A DNA stretch of 64,000 bases, taken from assembly GCF_030408795.1 (NCBI RefSeq), contig NZ_CP047211.1, positions 1,178,001 through 1,242,000 of the forward strand, in the 5' to 3' direction. Numbering within the stretch: position 1 is the stretch's first letter; each line of letters opens with the position of its first letter. Positions 1 to 8,632 of this stretch are shown one piece after another. The notes below the pieces were generated by a model. The model saw only the letters and a list, made by a program, of their open reading frames with translations, made no database searches and was not told where the DNA came from. This stretch comes from Corynebacterium hansenii. GTDB lineage: Bacteria; Actinomycetota; Actinomycetes; Mycobacteriales; Mycobacteriaceae. The translations under genes were made by a program, and so were the position numbers.

Positions 1-965
1 TGGTGCTCATCTCGGCCCACCACATCCTCACCGACGGCTGGACCGGGCAGCTGCTGCCCGTGGCCATCTTCGCCGAATACGCCCGCGAGATCGGGGCCGA
101 CCCGGGCGCCGGCCGCATCGGCGACCCCGGGGCGTTCCCGGCGCTGCTCGAGGCGATCGCGGAAGACGGGCCGGAGGCCCGGAGGGCCTGGGAAGCCAGG
201 CTGCGCGGGGTCGCCCCGGCGCTGGTCGGGCCGGAGTCCACGCCCACCCGGGCGGGTCAGTCGTCGCGCATGAGCTCGGTCGGCCAGGACGTCGTGGACC
301 GGCTCCACGCGGTCACCCGCCGACTCGGGGTCACCCCGGCCGTCGCCTACCAGGCGGCGTGGGCGCGGACCCTCGGGATCGTCCTCGGCAGGGGCGACGT
401 CGTGTTCGGGGAGGTCGTGTCCGGGCGGGATCCCTCCATCGCCGGAGTGGCGGAGGGCATCGGCTGCTTCGCCAACCTCGTCGCCGTCCCGGCGTCGGTC
501 GACCCCTCCGGCACCTGGGCCGGCGCGCTGGCGCAGATGCGCGACGAGCGCCTGCCGCTGCTGGGCCACGACCATTTCCCCATGACCCGGGCGCTGTCCG
601 TCACGGGCGCGCGCCGGTTGTTCGACACCATGTTCGTGCACCAGTCCTACCCCCCGCACCAGGACCGGCTCGCGTCGATCCTGGAGTCCTGCGGGTTGGG
701 CCACGTCGGCACCGACCCGGGCGGCACCACGGACAACGCGGCGCTGCTGATGGTGTTCCCCGGGGACTCCGTCATCGGGGGAGCGGGGACCCGGTTCCTG
801 TTCACCTTCGCCGCGGGCGTCATCGACGACGCCGCGGCGGAGGTCATCGAAAAGCTCTTCCTCGGGTGCGTGCGCGCCATCGCCGACGCCCCGGACGCGG
901 CGATCGCGGACGGGCCCGTGCCCGACGAATTCGATGCCATGGCCCTCGGGGGAATTCTCCGCTGA
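1..965 (+). CDS. NRPS C-terminal condensation domain, 5'-partial (MbtF-like end)
   Basis: The reading frame is open at the left window edge (first full codon at 3), so the upstream modules lie outside. The visible 320 residues are most of one condensation domain: the catalytic HHxxxDGW motif is near the start (HHILTDGW) and the later FGEVVSGR / GCFANLVAVP core follows. No carrier or thioesterase domain comes after it, so the synthetase ends in a condensation-type domain. Mycobactin MbtF has this layout, and its last C domain is thought to release or cyclise the terminal lysine. The next gene follows after 44 bases on the same strand. Assignment to a siderophore rests on the neighbours; the domain alone does not define the product. 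Confidence 0.85.
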   Translation, partial: VLISAHHILTDGWTGQLLPVAIFAEYAREIGADPGAGRIGDPGAFPALLEAIAEDGPEARRAWEARLRGVAPALVGPESTPTRAGQSSRMSSVGQDVVDRLHAVTRRLGVTPAVAYQAAWARTLGIVLGRGDVVFGEVVSGRDPSIAGVAEGIGCFANLVAVPASVDPSGTWAGALAQMRDERLPLLGHDHFPMTRALSVTGARRLFDTMFVHQSYPPHQDRLASILESCGLGHVGTDPGGTTDNAALLMVFPGDSVIGGAGTRFLFTFAAGVIDDAAAEVIEKLFLGCVRAIADAPDAAIADGPVPDEFDAMALGGILR

Positions 966-1009
966 CGGCCCTGACCGGGACCCGAATCACACACTTCGAA
1001 AGGAAAAAC

Positions 1010-1774
1010 ATGCAGACCCAGATCGGATCCGCTTGGCTGCGCCGCTTCGGGCGCGAAGCGGTGCGGGGGGCGACGCCCCTCGTGATCTGCCCCCACGCGG
1101 GCGGCGGGGCGGCGGCCTACCGGCCGTTGGCCGCGGCAATCGAGGAAGCGGCGCAGGGGGCGGTGGACGTCATCGCGCTGCAGTACCCGGGCCGCCAGGA
1201 CCGCATCGCCGACCCCGCCCCGGAGACCATCGGCGGCTACGCGGACGGCGCGCTCGCCGAGCTGCGCCCCCTGCTTTGCGACGGCCCGGCGCCCATCCTG
1301 TTCGGCCACAGCATGGGGTCGATGGTCGCCTTCGAGCTGGCGCGCCGCCTCGAGGAGGAGGGGGTCGCCGTGGGGCGCCTGTTCGTCTCCGGTGCCGTGG
1401 CGCCGTCGCGGGTGGCCGACCTGCCGCCCCATCCCACCGACGATGAAGGGCTGGCACGCCACCTGGCGGCGCTGCGCGGAACCGGCGGGGACGTGCTGGG
1501 CCACCCGGACATCATGCGGCTCGCGCTGCCGGCCCTGCGCGCCGACTACGCGGCCTTCGACCGCTACGAGACGGCCGGGGAGGCGCCGCTGGCCGCCCCC
1601 ATCAGCGCCTTCGGCGGCGAGGACGACGAACACGTCACGCCCGGCGACCTCTTCGGTTGGTCGGGGCACACCTGCGGCGGCTGCGACGTGCGGCTGTTCC
1701 CCGGCGGGCACTTCTACATCGACGACCGCGTCGGGGCCGTCGCCGCCGCCATCGTGGGACTGGTGCGGCCATGA
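1010..1774 (+). CDS. Type II thioesterase (MbtT-like)
   Basis: This 254-residue alpha/beta hydrolase belongs to the type II thioesterases, which clear mis-primed acyl groups from carrier domains of NRPS/PKS lines. The nucleophile is Ser101 in GHSMGS. The acid is probably in the GGEDDEHV segment, and the catalytic His is in GGHFYID near the C-terminus. An early PHAGGG segment is the usual oxyanion region of the family. The start at 1010 has a purine-rich ribosome binding site (gaaaggaaa). Its stop overlaps the start of the ketosynthase gene (ATGA), so it is translationally coupled to the siderophore PKS genes. Confidence 0.88.
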   Translation: MQTQIGSAWLRRFGREAVRGATPLVICPHAGGGAAAYRPLAAAIEEAAQGAVDVIALQYPGRQDRIADPAPETIGGYADGALAELRPLLCDGPAPILFGHSMGSMVAFELARRLEEEGVAVGRLFVSGAVAPSRVADLPPHPTDDEGLARHLAALRGTGGDVLGHPDIMRLALPALRADYAAFDRYETAGEAPLAAPISAFGGEDDEHVTPGDLFGWSGHTCGGCDVRLFPGGHFYIDDRVGAVAAAIVGLVRP

Positions 1775-3105
1775 GCTCCATCGTGATCACCGGAATGGGC
1801 GTCGCCGCCCCCGGGGGCGTGACCGGGCCGACCTCCCTGTGGCGGATGCTGGAGGCCGGGCGCGACGTGCTCGGCCCCCTGCCCCGGGACCGCGGCTGGC
1901 CGTTGGACCTGCTGTTCTCCCTCGGCGACCGGCCCGGCTGGGCGCCGGTGCCCGATTCGGGCGGGTTCCTGGACGATGCCGCGGAGTTCGATGCCGCGTT
2001 CTTCGGGGTGGCTCCCCGCGAAGCGCCTGCGCTCGATCCCCAGCAGAGGGTCGGGCTGAGGGTCGCGTGGGAGGCGCTGGAGAACGCCGGATTGAACCCG
2101 GCGTCCCTGTCCGGGCAATGGGGCGGCTGCTTCATCGGGGCGTCCTACACCGAATACGGCCCGCGCATCGACGAAGTCAACGAGCTCTCCGGGTTCCGGG
2201 GGACCGGCGTGTCCCTCTCCGCGGTGTCGGGGCGGGTGTCGCATGCGCTCGGCCTGCATGGGCCGTCGATGACCGTCGACGCCGCCTGCGCGTCGTCCCT
2301 CGCGGCGATTTCCGCGGCCGTCGCCTCCGTCGCGTCGGGGGAGAGCGACTGGGCGCTGGCGGGCGGGGTCTGCGTCATGGGCTCCGCGGCACCCTTCGTC
2401 GAATTCTCGGCGAACGGCGCGATTTCGGCGGACGGGCGCTGCCGGCCGTATTCGTCGCGGGCGTCGGGGACCGTGTGGTCGGAGGGGGCGGCCCTGTTCG
2501 TGGTGGAACGGGAGGACGCCGCCCGGGCCCGGGGCGCGCGGATCCTGGGCCGGGTGCGGGCGGCCGTGGTCAACCACAACGGCTCCGGTGCCCCGCTCGC
2601 GGTGCCTTCCCAGCGGGCCCAGGAGGCGCTGTGCCGCAGGGCGCTTGCCGTGTCCGGCCTGGCCGCGGCGGACATCACGATGATCGAGGGCCATGGCACC
2701 GCCACGGCCGTCGGAGATCCCATAGAACTCCGGGCGCTGCACGGCACCTACGGGCAACCGGGCCCGGATGGCGCTCCGCCGGCGTCCATCGGGTCCATCA
2801 AGGCCAACCTGGGCCACGCCCAGGCCGCCGCCGGTGGCCTGGGCCTGGCCAAGGTCCTGCTGTCGGGATGGCACGGCCGGATTCCGCGGAGCCCGCACAT
2901 CGGGGAGCCGACGCGGGCATTGGATTGGGAAGAGACGAGGCTCCGGCCGGCGATGGCATCCGCCGAGTGGCCCGCCCGCGACGGGCGCCGCTGCGCCGTG
3001 GCGTCCTCCTTCGGGATGGCGGGGACCAACGCGCAGTTGATCATCGAAATGGACGAACGCGGGGGCGATTCCGCGCCCGGCGACACCGAAGGAGCATCAC
3101 GATGA
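1771..3105 (+). CDS. Stand-alone beta-ketoacyl synthase (MbtC-like PKS ketosynthase)
   Basis: A 444-residue protein that is only a ketosynthase: it condenses the growing acyl chain with an extender held on the ACP of the next protein. The active-site Cys173 lies in DAACASS, and the two catalytic histidines are His308 (EGHGTA) and His349 (NLGHAQ). The length matches free-standing KS proteins of the MbtC type rather than a domain cut from a larger PKS. The gene overlaps both neighbours by 4 bases (ATGA), which places it between the thioesterase and the AT-KR-ACP protein. In mycobactin pathways this split KS plus AT-KR-ACP pair builds the short beta-hydroxy acid linker. Confidence 0.9.
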   Translation: MSSIVITGMGVAAPGGVTGPTSLWRMLEAGRDVLGPLPRDRGWPLDLLFSLGDRPGWAPVPDSGGFLDDAAEFDAAFFGVAPREAPALDPQQRVGLRVAWEALENAGLNPASLSGQWGGCFIGASYTEYGPRIDEVNELSGFRGTGVSLSAVSGRVSHALGLHGPSMTVDAACASSLAAISAAVASVASGESDWALAGGVCVMGSAAPFVEFSANGAISADGRCRPYSSRASGTVWSEGAALFVVEREDAARARGARILGRVRAAVVNHNGSGAPLAVPSQRAQEALCRRALAVSGLAAADITMIEGHGTATAVGDPIELRALHGTYGQPGPDGAPPASIGSIKANLGHAQAAAGGLGLAKVLLSGWHGRIPRSPHIGEPTRALDWEETRLRPAMASAEWPARDGRRCAVASSFGMAGTNAQLIIEMDERGGDSAPGDTEGASR

Positions 3106-6100
3106 ACACCGCACACCACGATGGCGCGCCGCCGATGGTCGTCGTCTCGTCGGCGCACCGCGGCGGAGTCGCCCGCGAGGCCGCCGCCATCGCCGCCTTC
3201 CTGCGGGAGTCGCCGGACGTCTCCGTCGGCGACGTCGCGGCGGCCCTCGACGCGACCCGCGGGTGGAGGCGCTTCCGCGCCGTCATCGTCGCGGCCGACC
3301 GGGCGGAACTGCTCGAGAACCTGGACGCGCTGGCGCAGGGCCGCGCCGCCGGGAAAACCGCGGCCGGCGAAGCCTCCGCCCGAACCATCGCGATGGTGTT
3401 CCCGGGACAGGGGTCCCAGCGCCCCGGCATGGGGCTGCTGGCGCACTCCGCGTCGCCCGGGTACCGCGCGACGGTCGCCGAATACGACCTGCTTTTCGAC
3501 GAGATCTTCGGGTTCCGCCCCGGCAGGTACCTGCTGGAACCCGAACACGGCGACGACATCCGCGTCGTGCAGCCCGCCCTGTTCGTGCACATGATCGGGC
3601 TCGCCGAACTCTGGCGCGAGCACGGGGTGGAACCGGACATGACCATCGGGCATAGCCAGGGGGAGATCGCCGCCGCGCGGGTCGCCGGGCTGATCGGGGC
3701 GCGCGACGCCGTCAGGGTCGTCGGGTCGCGGGCGCGGCTGGTCCACGACCTCATCGCCGACGGGCGGTTGTCCGCCGACAACGCGATGGCGGTGATCGGC
3801 GCGGACCGCGACACCGTCGAGGCGGCCCTGGCCCGGCAGGTCGGATGGGCGGAACTGTCCGTGGTCAACGCTCCGGGCATCCACGCCATCGCCGGAGAGA
3901 CCCCCGCCATCGACGGCATCGTCGGCGACATGGCCGACCGGGGCGTGTTCGCCCGCCGCATCCGGGTCGACTACCCGGCCCACACTTCGCTCGTCGGCGC
4001 CTTCCGGGACGATTTCCTGGGGCTGCTCGATGACCTGGATGAGCCGCGCTTCGATCCGGCGGCGATCCCCTGTTTCGGCGGTGCGCTGGGCGGGCCGATC
4101 ACCCCCGACCTCGACCCGGCGACGTACTGGTACTGGAACCTGCGCAACCGGGTCCGCTTCGATCTCGCGGTCGAACGGGCCGCCGAAGCCGGCGCCGACG
4201 TGTTCATCGAGGCCTCCGAGCATCCCACCCTCCAATTGTCGATCAACGGGATCCTCGCGGGAATCGGCGGGGCCGGCGGCCCGGGCGCCGTCAACATCGG
4301 GACGTTGCGCCGGGATGACGGCGACCTCTCCGGCTTCCTCGGGTCCCTCGCCGCCGTCCGCGCGGTGCATCGGGGCCTGGACGCGCCGGACGGGACGCCG
4401 CCCGGGGCCGTGCCGTGGGGTTTCCCCGCCACCGTCTGGGAACGGGCGGAGTACTGGGCACCGGGACCGGACGCCACGGTCCCGGGCGGCGGCGTGCCCG
4501 CGCGTCCGGCCCCGACTCCGGCCCCGGTTCAGAATCCGTTGACGCGGGCGGGAGAACCGCCGCTCGTTTTCTCGGAACGATGGTCCGCCCTCGGCGAAGG
4601 AGAGCTCGCCGCACCGGACTCCCTGTGCATCGTCGGCGCGGATGACGCCTTCCGCGCCGAATTGGCGGCCGCGGCGGCCCGCTTCGGCGACCGGATCGTC
4701 GATGAGCCGGCCGCCGCGGGACGCATCCTGGTGATGCCGCCCGACGGCGGGACCGGAGACGAACCGGCGGAGGCCATGGCGGCGTTCCTCGCGGACGTCG
4801 CCGATGCCGCGGGCACGGCCGGCGTCGCGTGCCTGGTCACGCGGGGCGGGGAATCCGCCGGAGACGTGGCACCGGGACGGGTCGACGCGGGGCACGCCGC
4901 GGCGGCGGCCATGATGCGCTGCATCGGCGCCGCGACCGGCCCGGGACCGATGCGCATCGACGTCGAACCGGACGACGACCCCGCCGAGACCGCCCGATCG
5001 GTGATCAGGGCCCTCCACGCCACGGGGGAACCGGAAATCGCCGTCCGGGGCCGGGAGCTTCTGGGACGCCGGTTCGTCCCGATTTCCGCCGGCACGCCCG
5101 ACGCTCCGCCCACCGTGGTGATCATCGGGGGCACCGGACCCGTCGGCAGGGCCTTCGCGGCCCGGTGCGTCGCCCTCGGGGCCGCCGACGTGGTGCTCGT
5201 GTCCCGCAGTGCACCGTCGGCGGCGGTCGCGGCCGAGATCGCCGGGCTGGCGGACGGGGGAACCGCCGCCGTCCGCCACGTGCGCTGCGACGCGACCGAT
5301 CGGGCGCAGCTCGCCCGGCTGGCCGCGGACCTGGGCTCCGCCGGCCCGCGCCTGATCGTCCACTGCACCGTCGATTACGCCTCCGCCGAATCGGCCGCCG
5401 CGGACGACGGTGCCGCGGATGCCGGCGCCTGGCACCGCGCGGACGCCGCCAAGCGGGGATCGCTGGCCGCCGTCGTGGCGGAGCTGGCCCGCCCCGGGGA
5501 CCGGGTGCTGGCCTGCTCGTCGCTGTCCGCGGGAATCGGGGGTCGGGGCCACGCCGCCTATGCCGCCGTCAACCGGCTCCTCGAAGTCGAGGCGGCCCGG
5601 GCCCGCGAAAACGGGGTGGACGCCCTCGCCATCCGGTGGGGCCTGTGGCACGGGGTCGGGGCCGACAACGACGGGGCGATCGGCGAGATCGAGGCCATCG
5701 GCCTTCGCCCGATGGACCCGGATGCGGCCGTCGATGCCGCGCTCGGGCTGTTCGGCGGCGATGACGCGATGGCCACGGTCGCCTCGGGCGATTGGCGCAA
5801 GGTGGCGGCGGTCCACGCACTCCGGGGAATGCCCGGGCTGTTCGCGCGCATCGCGGGGGCGCCTGCCCCGGAAACACCGGTGAAGGACGGGGAACCGGCG
5901 GCGGCCGAAACCGCCCCGGCGCCAGGAGCCTCCGCCGGAGCGGGGGCGATCGCCCGGTCGGTGCTGCTGGAGACCCTCGGGTACGCCGAAGGCGACGACC
6001 CCGACCCGACCGTGCCCCTGGTTTCCCTGGGGCTGGACTCGGTCCAGGCCCTCGACGCATGCAACCGCATCACTTCGGCGACGGGTGCGGAGGTGCCGAT

Positions 6101-6170
6101 CGCGGGCATCCTCTCCGGCGCCTCCCTCGACGACGTAGTCGCAATGATGACCGAGAAAGGACGAGATTGA
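3102..6170 (+). CDS. Polyketide synthase AT-KR-ACP (MbtD-like)
   Basis: A 1022-residue protein with domain order acyltransferase, ketoreductase, acyl carrier. The AT starts with FPGQGSQ near residue 100, has Ser185 in GHSQGE, and carries YPAH (291-294) where methylmalonyl enzymes usually have YASH and malonyl enzymes HAFH. The KR has a Rossmann start GGTGPVG near 677 and a YxxxN pair (AYAAVN, near 819) preceded by a serine-rich strand, so it looks active. The ACP carries the phosphopantetheine serine at about 980 (LGLDSV). There is no KS domain; that is supplied by the gene just upstream (ATGA overlap). The predicted product is a reduced beta-hydroxyacyl unit, as in mycobactin and nocobactin. 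Confidence 0.9.
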   Translation: MNTAHHDGAPPMVVVSSAHRGGVAREAAAIAAFLRESPDVSVGDVAAALDATRGWRRFRAVIVAADRAELLENLDALAQGRAAGKTAAGEASARTIAMVFPGQGSQRPGMGLLAHSASPGYRATVAEYDLLFDEIFGFRPGRYLLEPEHGDDIRVVQPALFVHMIGLAELWREHGVEPDMTIGHSQGEIAAARVAGLIGARDAVRVVGSRARLVHDLIADGRLSADNAMAVIGADRDTVEAALARQVGWAELSVVNAPGIHAIAGETPAIDGIVGDMADRGVFARRIRVDYPAHTSLVGAFRDDFLGLLDDLDEPRFDPAAIPCFGGALGGPITPDLDPATYWYWNLRNRVRFDLAVERAAEAGADVFIEASEHPTLQLSINGILAGIGGAGGPGAVNIGTLRRDDGDLSGFLGSLAAVRAVHRGLDAPDGTPPGAVPWGFPATVWERAEYWAPGPDATVPGGGVPARPAPTPAPVQNPLTRAGEPPLVFSERWSALGEGELAAPDSLCIVGADDAFRAELAAAAARFGDRIVDEPAAAGRILVMPPDGGTGDEPAEAMAAFLADVADAAGTAGVACLVTRGGESAGDVAPGRVDAGHAAAAAMMRCIGAATGPGPMRIDVEPDDDPAETARSVIRALHATGEPEIAVRGRELLGRRFVPISAGTPDAPPTVVIIGGTGPVGRAFAARCVALGAADVVLVSRSAPSAAVAAEIAGLADGGTAAVRHVRCDATDRAQLARLAADLGSAGPRLIVHCTVDYASAESAAADDGAADAGAWHRADAAKRGSLAAVVAELARPGDRVLACSSLSAGIGGRGHAAYAAVNRLLEVEAARARENGVDALAIRWGLWHGVGADNDGAIGEIEAIGLRPMDPDAAVDAALGLFGGDDAMATVASGDWRKVAAVHALRGMPGLFARIAGAPAPETPVKDGEPAAAETAPAPGASAGAGAIARSVLLETLGYAEGDDPDPTVPLVSLGLDSVQALDACNRITSATGAEVPIAGILSGASLDDVVAMMTEKGRD

Positions 6171-7810
6171 TGGACAACGATGACAGGAACGCGACGGAGA
6201 CGGAGGCCGGCGGGTACCCCGACATGGTGGAATACCCGGCCGACGTCGCGCGCGCCTACCGGGAGGCGGGGTACTGGACCGGGGAGACGCTGCCGGGGTT
6301 CATCGGCCGCGTCTGCGCCGAGCACGGCGACGCCCCCTGCGTGACGGACGAATCCGGCACGCTCACCTACCGGCAGTTGATCGAATCGGCGGATCGCGCC
6401 GCGCAATGGCTTCGCGAGAGCGGCATCGCCCCGGGGGACCGGGTGTTGATCTACATGCCGAACACCATCGCCTTCGTCGAGGTCTTCTGCGCCATCCTGC
6501 GGGTCGGCGCGGTACCGGTGCTGGCGCTGGCCGCCCACGGGCGCGCCGAACTCGTCCACGTCGCACGGCACTCCGGCGCGCGGCTGCTGGTCACGGAGGA
6601 GCGGAAGGGCATGACCGACCCCCTGGCCATCGCCGAGACGGTGGCCGGGGAAGTCGGCGATCTCCGCGTCGCGGCCGTCGGCGCGCCCGGGGCGAGGGCG
6701 TGGCGGGCGTGCGGAGACGGGGTCGAGGCACCTCATGAGGCGCCGCCGTCCTCGATGGCGCTGATGCTGCTGTCCGGAGGTACCACCGGGGCGCCGAAGC
6801 TGATCCCGCGCACGCACGACGACTACCTGTACTCCGTGCGGGAGAGCGTCGACGTGTGCCGGCTGCGCAAGGGCGACGTCATGATGATCGCGTTGCCGTG
6901 CACCCACAACTTCACGCTCAGCGCCCCCGGGATCCTCGGCGCGATGCAGGTGGGCGCGGAAATCGTGATGGCCCCGGACCCGTCGCCCGCGACGTGCCTG
7001 GAGCTCGTCGGCCGCCACCGAGTCACCCACGTGGCTCTGGTTCCGCCGCTGTTGCTGGCATGGCTCAATTCGCTGGACCTGGCGGGCTCGGACCTGTCCT
7101 CGCTGCGGACGGTGTGGGTCGGGGGCGCGAAGCTGTCCGAGGCGGCGGCGCGCCGGGTGACGCCGGAGCTGGGCTGCCGGCTGCAGCAGGTCTTCGGCAT
7201 GGCCGAGGGGCTGTTGAATTACACCCGCCTCGACGACCCCGACGAGGTCGTGGAAAAGACCCAGGGGCGGCCGGTTTCGCCGGCCGATGAAGTGCTCGTC
7301 GTGGACGACGGCGGGGAGCCGGTGCCCGCGGGAACGGAAGGCCATCTGCTGACGCGTGGCCCGTACACCATCCGCGGCTACTACCGGGCCCCCGACCACA
7401 ACCGCCGCAGCTTCACGGACGACGGCTTCTACCGCACCGGGGACCTGGTGCGGGTGGACGAGCGGGGCAACATCACCGTCACCGGCCGCTCGAAGGACAT
7501 CATCAATCGGGGAGGGGAGAAGATCGCCCCCGAGCTGGTCGAAAACGGCCTGCTCACGCACCCGGGGGTCCACGACGCCTCGGTGGTCGGCATCCCGGAC
7601 GAGGTGCTGGGCGAGAAGATCCGGGCGCTGGTCATCCCCCGGTCGCGGGAGGAGGGGCAGTGCCCCACCCCGGCGCAACTGCGAATGCATCTGCGGCGCC
7701 ACGGGCTGGCCTCGTTCTCGATTCCCGATGTGATCGACCTCGTCGACGAGTTCCCGTTCACCGCGGTGGGAAAGGTGGACAAGGGCAATCAGCGGACCGG
7801 CGGCCGGTGA
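6170..7810 (+). CDS. Aryl-AMP ligase (salicylate/2,3-dihydroxybenzoate adenylation; MbtA/DhbE-like)
   Basis: A 546-residue stand-alone adenylation enzyme that would activate an aryl acid as the cap of the siderophore. The ATP-binding loop is LLSGGTTGAPK (200-210). The substrate pocket motif is HNFTLSAPG (246-254), followed by GMAEGLLNYTR (343-353), TGD (423-425) and a C-terminal GK lysine near 535. In this family a Y-S-V set accompanies 2,3-dihydroxybenzoate and an F-C-L set accompanies salicylate. Here the set is Phe248, Ala252, Leu349, closer to salicylate but with an unusual Ala. The start overlaps the PKS stop (TGATG). The gene ends inside a palindrome shared with the convergent hydrolase gene. 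Confidence 0.9.
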   Translation: MDNDDRNATETEAGGYPDMVEYPADVARAYREAGYWTGETLPGFIGRVCAEHGDAPCVTDESGTLTYRQLIESADRAAQWLRESGIAPGDRVLIYMPNTIAFVEVFCAILRVGAVPVLALAAHGRAELVHVARHSGARLLVTEERKGMTDPLAIAETVAGEVGDLRVAAVGAPGARAWRACGDGVEAPHEAPPSSMALMLLSGGTTGAPKLIPRTHDDYLYSVRESVDVCRLRKGDVMMIALPCTHNFTLSAPGILGAMQVGAEIVMAPDPSPATCLELVGRHRVTHVALVPPLLLAWLNSLDLAGSDLSSLRTVWVGGAKLSEAAARRVTPELGCRLQQVFGMAEGLLNYTRLDDPDEVVEKTQGRPVSPADEVLVVDDGGEPVPAGTEGHLLTRGPYTIRGYYRAPDHNRRSFTDDGFYRTGDLVRVDERGNITVTGRSKDIINRGGEKIAPELVENGLLTHPGVHDASVVGIPDEVLGEKIRALVIPRSREEGQCPTPAQLRMHLRRHGLASFSIPDVIDLVDEFPFTAVGKVDKGNQRTGGR

Positions 7811-7827
7811 CCCGGGCCCGGGTCACC
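7806..7827. terminator. Perfect palindrome over two convergent stop codons
   Basis: Two 11-base arms (GGTGACCCGGG and its complement) form a perfect 22-base palindrome. It contains the stop of the aryl-AMP ligase gene (7808-7810) and the stop of the convergent hydrolase gene (7823-7825). It has no T-tract and no free loop bases, so it may act as a bidirectional pause or terminator, or as a protein site. The function is inferred from position only. Confidence 0.45.
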
Positions 7828-8632
7828 CGCCGCCGAGGCGGAGGAAACCGAGCAGCAGGGCATTGAACGCCTCGGGCCGCTCCAAGTACCCCCAGTGCCC
7901 GGTCCGCGGAAGCTCGACGTACCCGCACCGCGGGATGGAGTCGGCGACTTCGCGGACCTGGGCGGGTGGAATCACGGCGTCATCGGCGTAGGCGAGGGCC
8001 AGGCAACGCGCCGTGATCCGCCCGTAGGCCTCCCTGCGGTCCCGGCCGTCATCGACCATCGCCTGCAGGCGGGCGCCGTAGCCGGGCGCGGGGGCGTGGC
8101 GGACGATGTCCATCCAATCGCGGCACCCGACGTCGTCGAGAAGCGTCGACGCCGACAGGTTGCGGGACACCTCCGCCGCGGCCGCGAACTCGGGGTGTTC
8201 CGCCCGCAGCGTGGCATCCGCGTCCGCGGAATGCCGGGACATGGCCAGTTGGGCCGGCGTCTGGCGGGCGTGGCCGGCGGCGAACACCGCCCCGCGCACC
8301 AGATCCGGGCGCGACAGGGCGAGTTCCTGGCAGATCCGGGCGCCCAACGACGTGCCCACCACGAAGGCCGGCTGCCCGTGCTCGGACTCGATGATGCCGG
8401 CGAGATCCGCGACCATGTCGTCGAGGGTGAAGGGGATGGAGTGGCCGGCGGAGACCCCGGAGCCGCGGTTGTCGAACACGGTGACGCGGTATCCCGCCCG
8501 CACCAGCGCCGGCACCTGGTGCAGCTCCCACACGCGCCCGCCGTGCCCGCGGCCCATGACCAGGACGACGGGCGGGCCGTCGCCGCGGGTGCGCACGCCG
8601 TGGCCGCCCTCCGGCGGCGCCGCGGCCGTCAT
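7823..8632 (-). CDS. Alpha/beta hydrolase of the siderophore locus
   Basis: A 269-residue alpha/beta hydrolase. Ser95 sits in the nucleophile elbow GTSLGA, an acidic residue follows in YADDAVI, and the catalytic His is in TGHWGYLE near the C-terminus. The early segment VVLVMGRGHGG provides the oxyanion region. It is the last gene of a three-gene minus-strand operon after the isochorismate synthase and the acyltransferase. Its start ATG overlaps the stop of the acyltransferase (ATGA). The substrate is unknown; a role in processing or hydrolysing the siderophore or an intermediate is inferred from location. Generic esterase or lactonase activity is the alternative. Confidence 0.8.
   Translation of the reverse strand: MTAAAPPEGGHGVRTRGDGPPVVLVMGRGHGGRVWELHQVPALVRAGYRVTVFDNRGSGVSAGHSIPFTLDDMVADLAGIIESEHGQPAFVVGTSLGARICQELALSRPDLVRGAVFAAGHARQTPAQLAMSRHSADADATLRAEHPEFAAAAEVSRNLSASTLLDDVGCRDWMDIVRHAPAPGYGARLQAMVDDGRDRREAYGRITARCLALAYADDAVIPPAQVREVADSIPRCGYVELPRTGHWGYLERPEAFNALLLGFLRLGGG

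Noticed and set aside
1392..3101. Long upstream extension of the AT-KR-ACP reading frame into the thioesterase and ketosynthase genes
   Set aside because: It runs out of frame through two well-conserved genes. The ATG at 3102 overlaps the ketosynthase stop and gives the expected MbtD-like length.
2748..5816. 1022-residue minus-strand open frame opposite the siderophore PKS genes
   Set aside because: It is an antisense shadow of the PKS with no recognisable motif, and the plus-strand domains are complete and catalytically intact.
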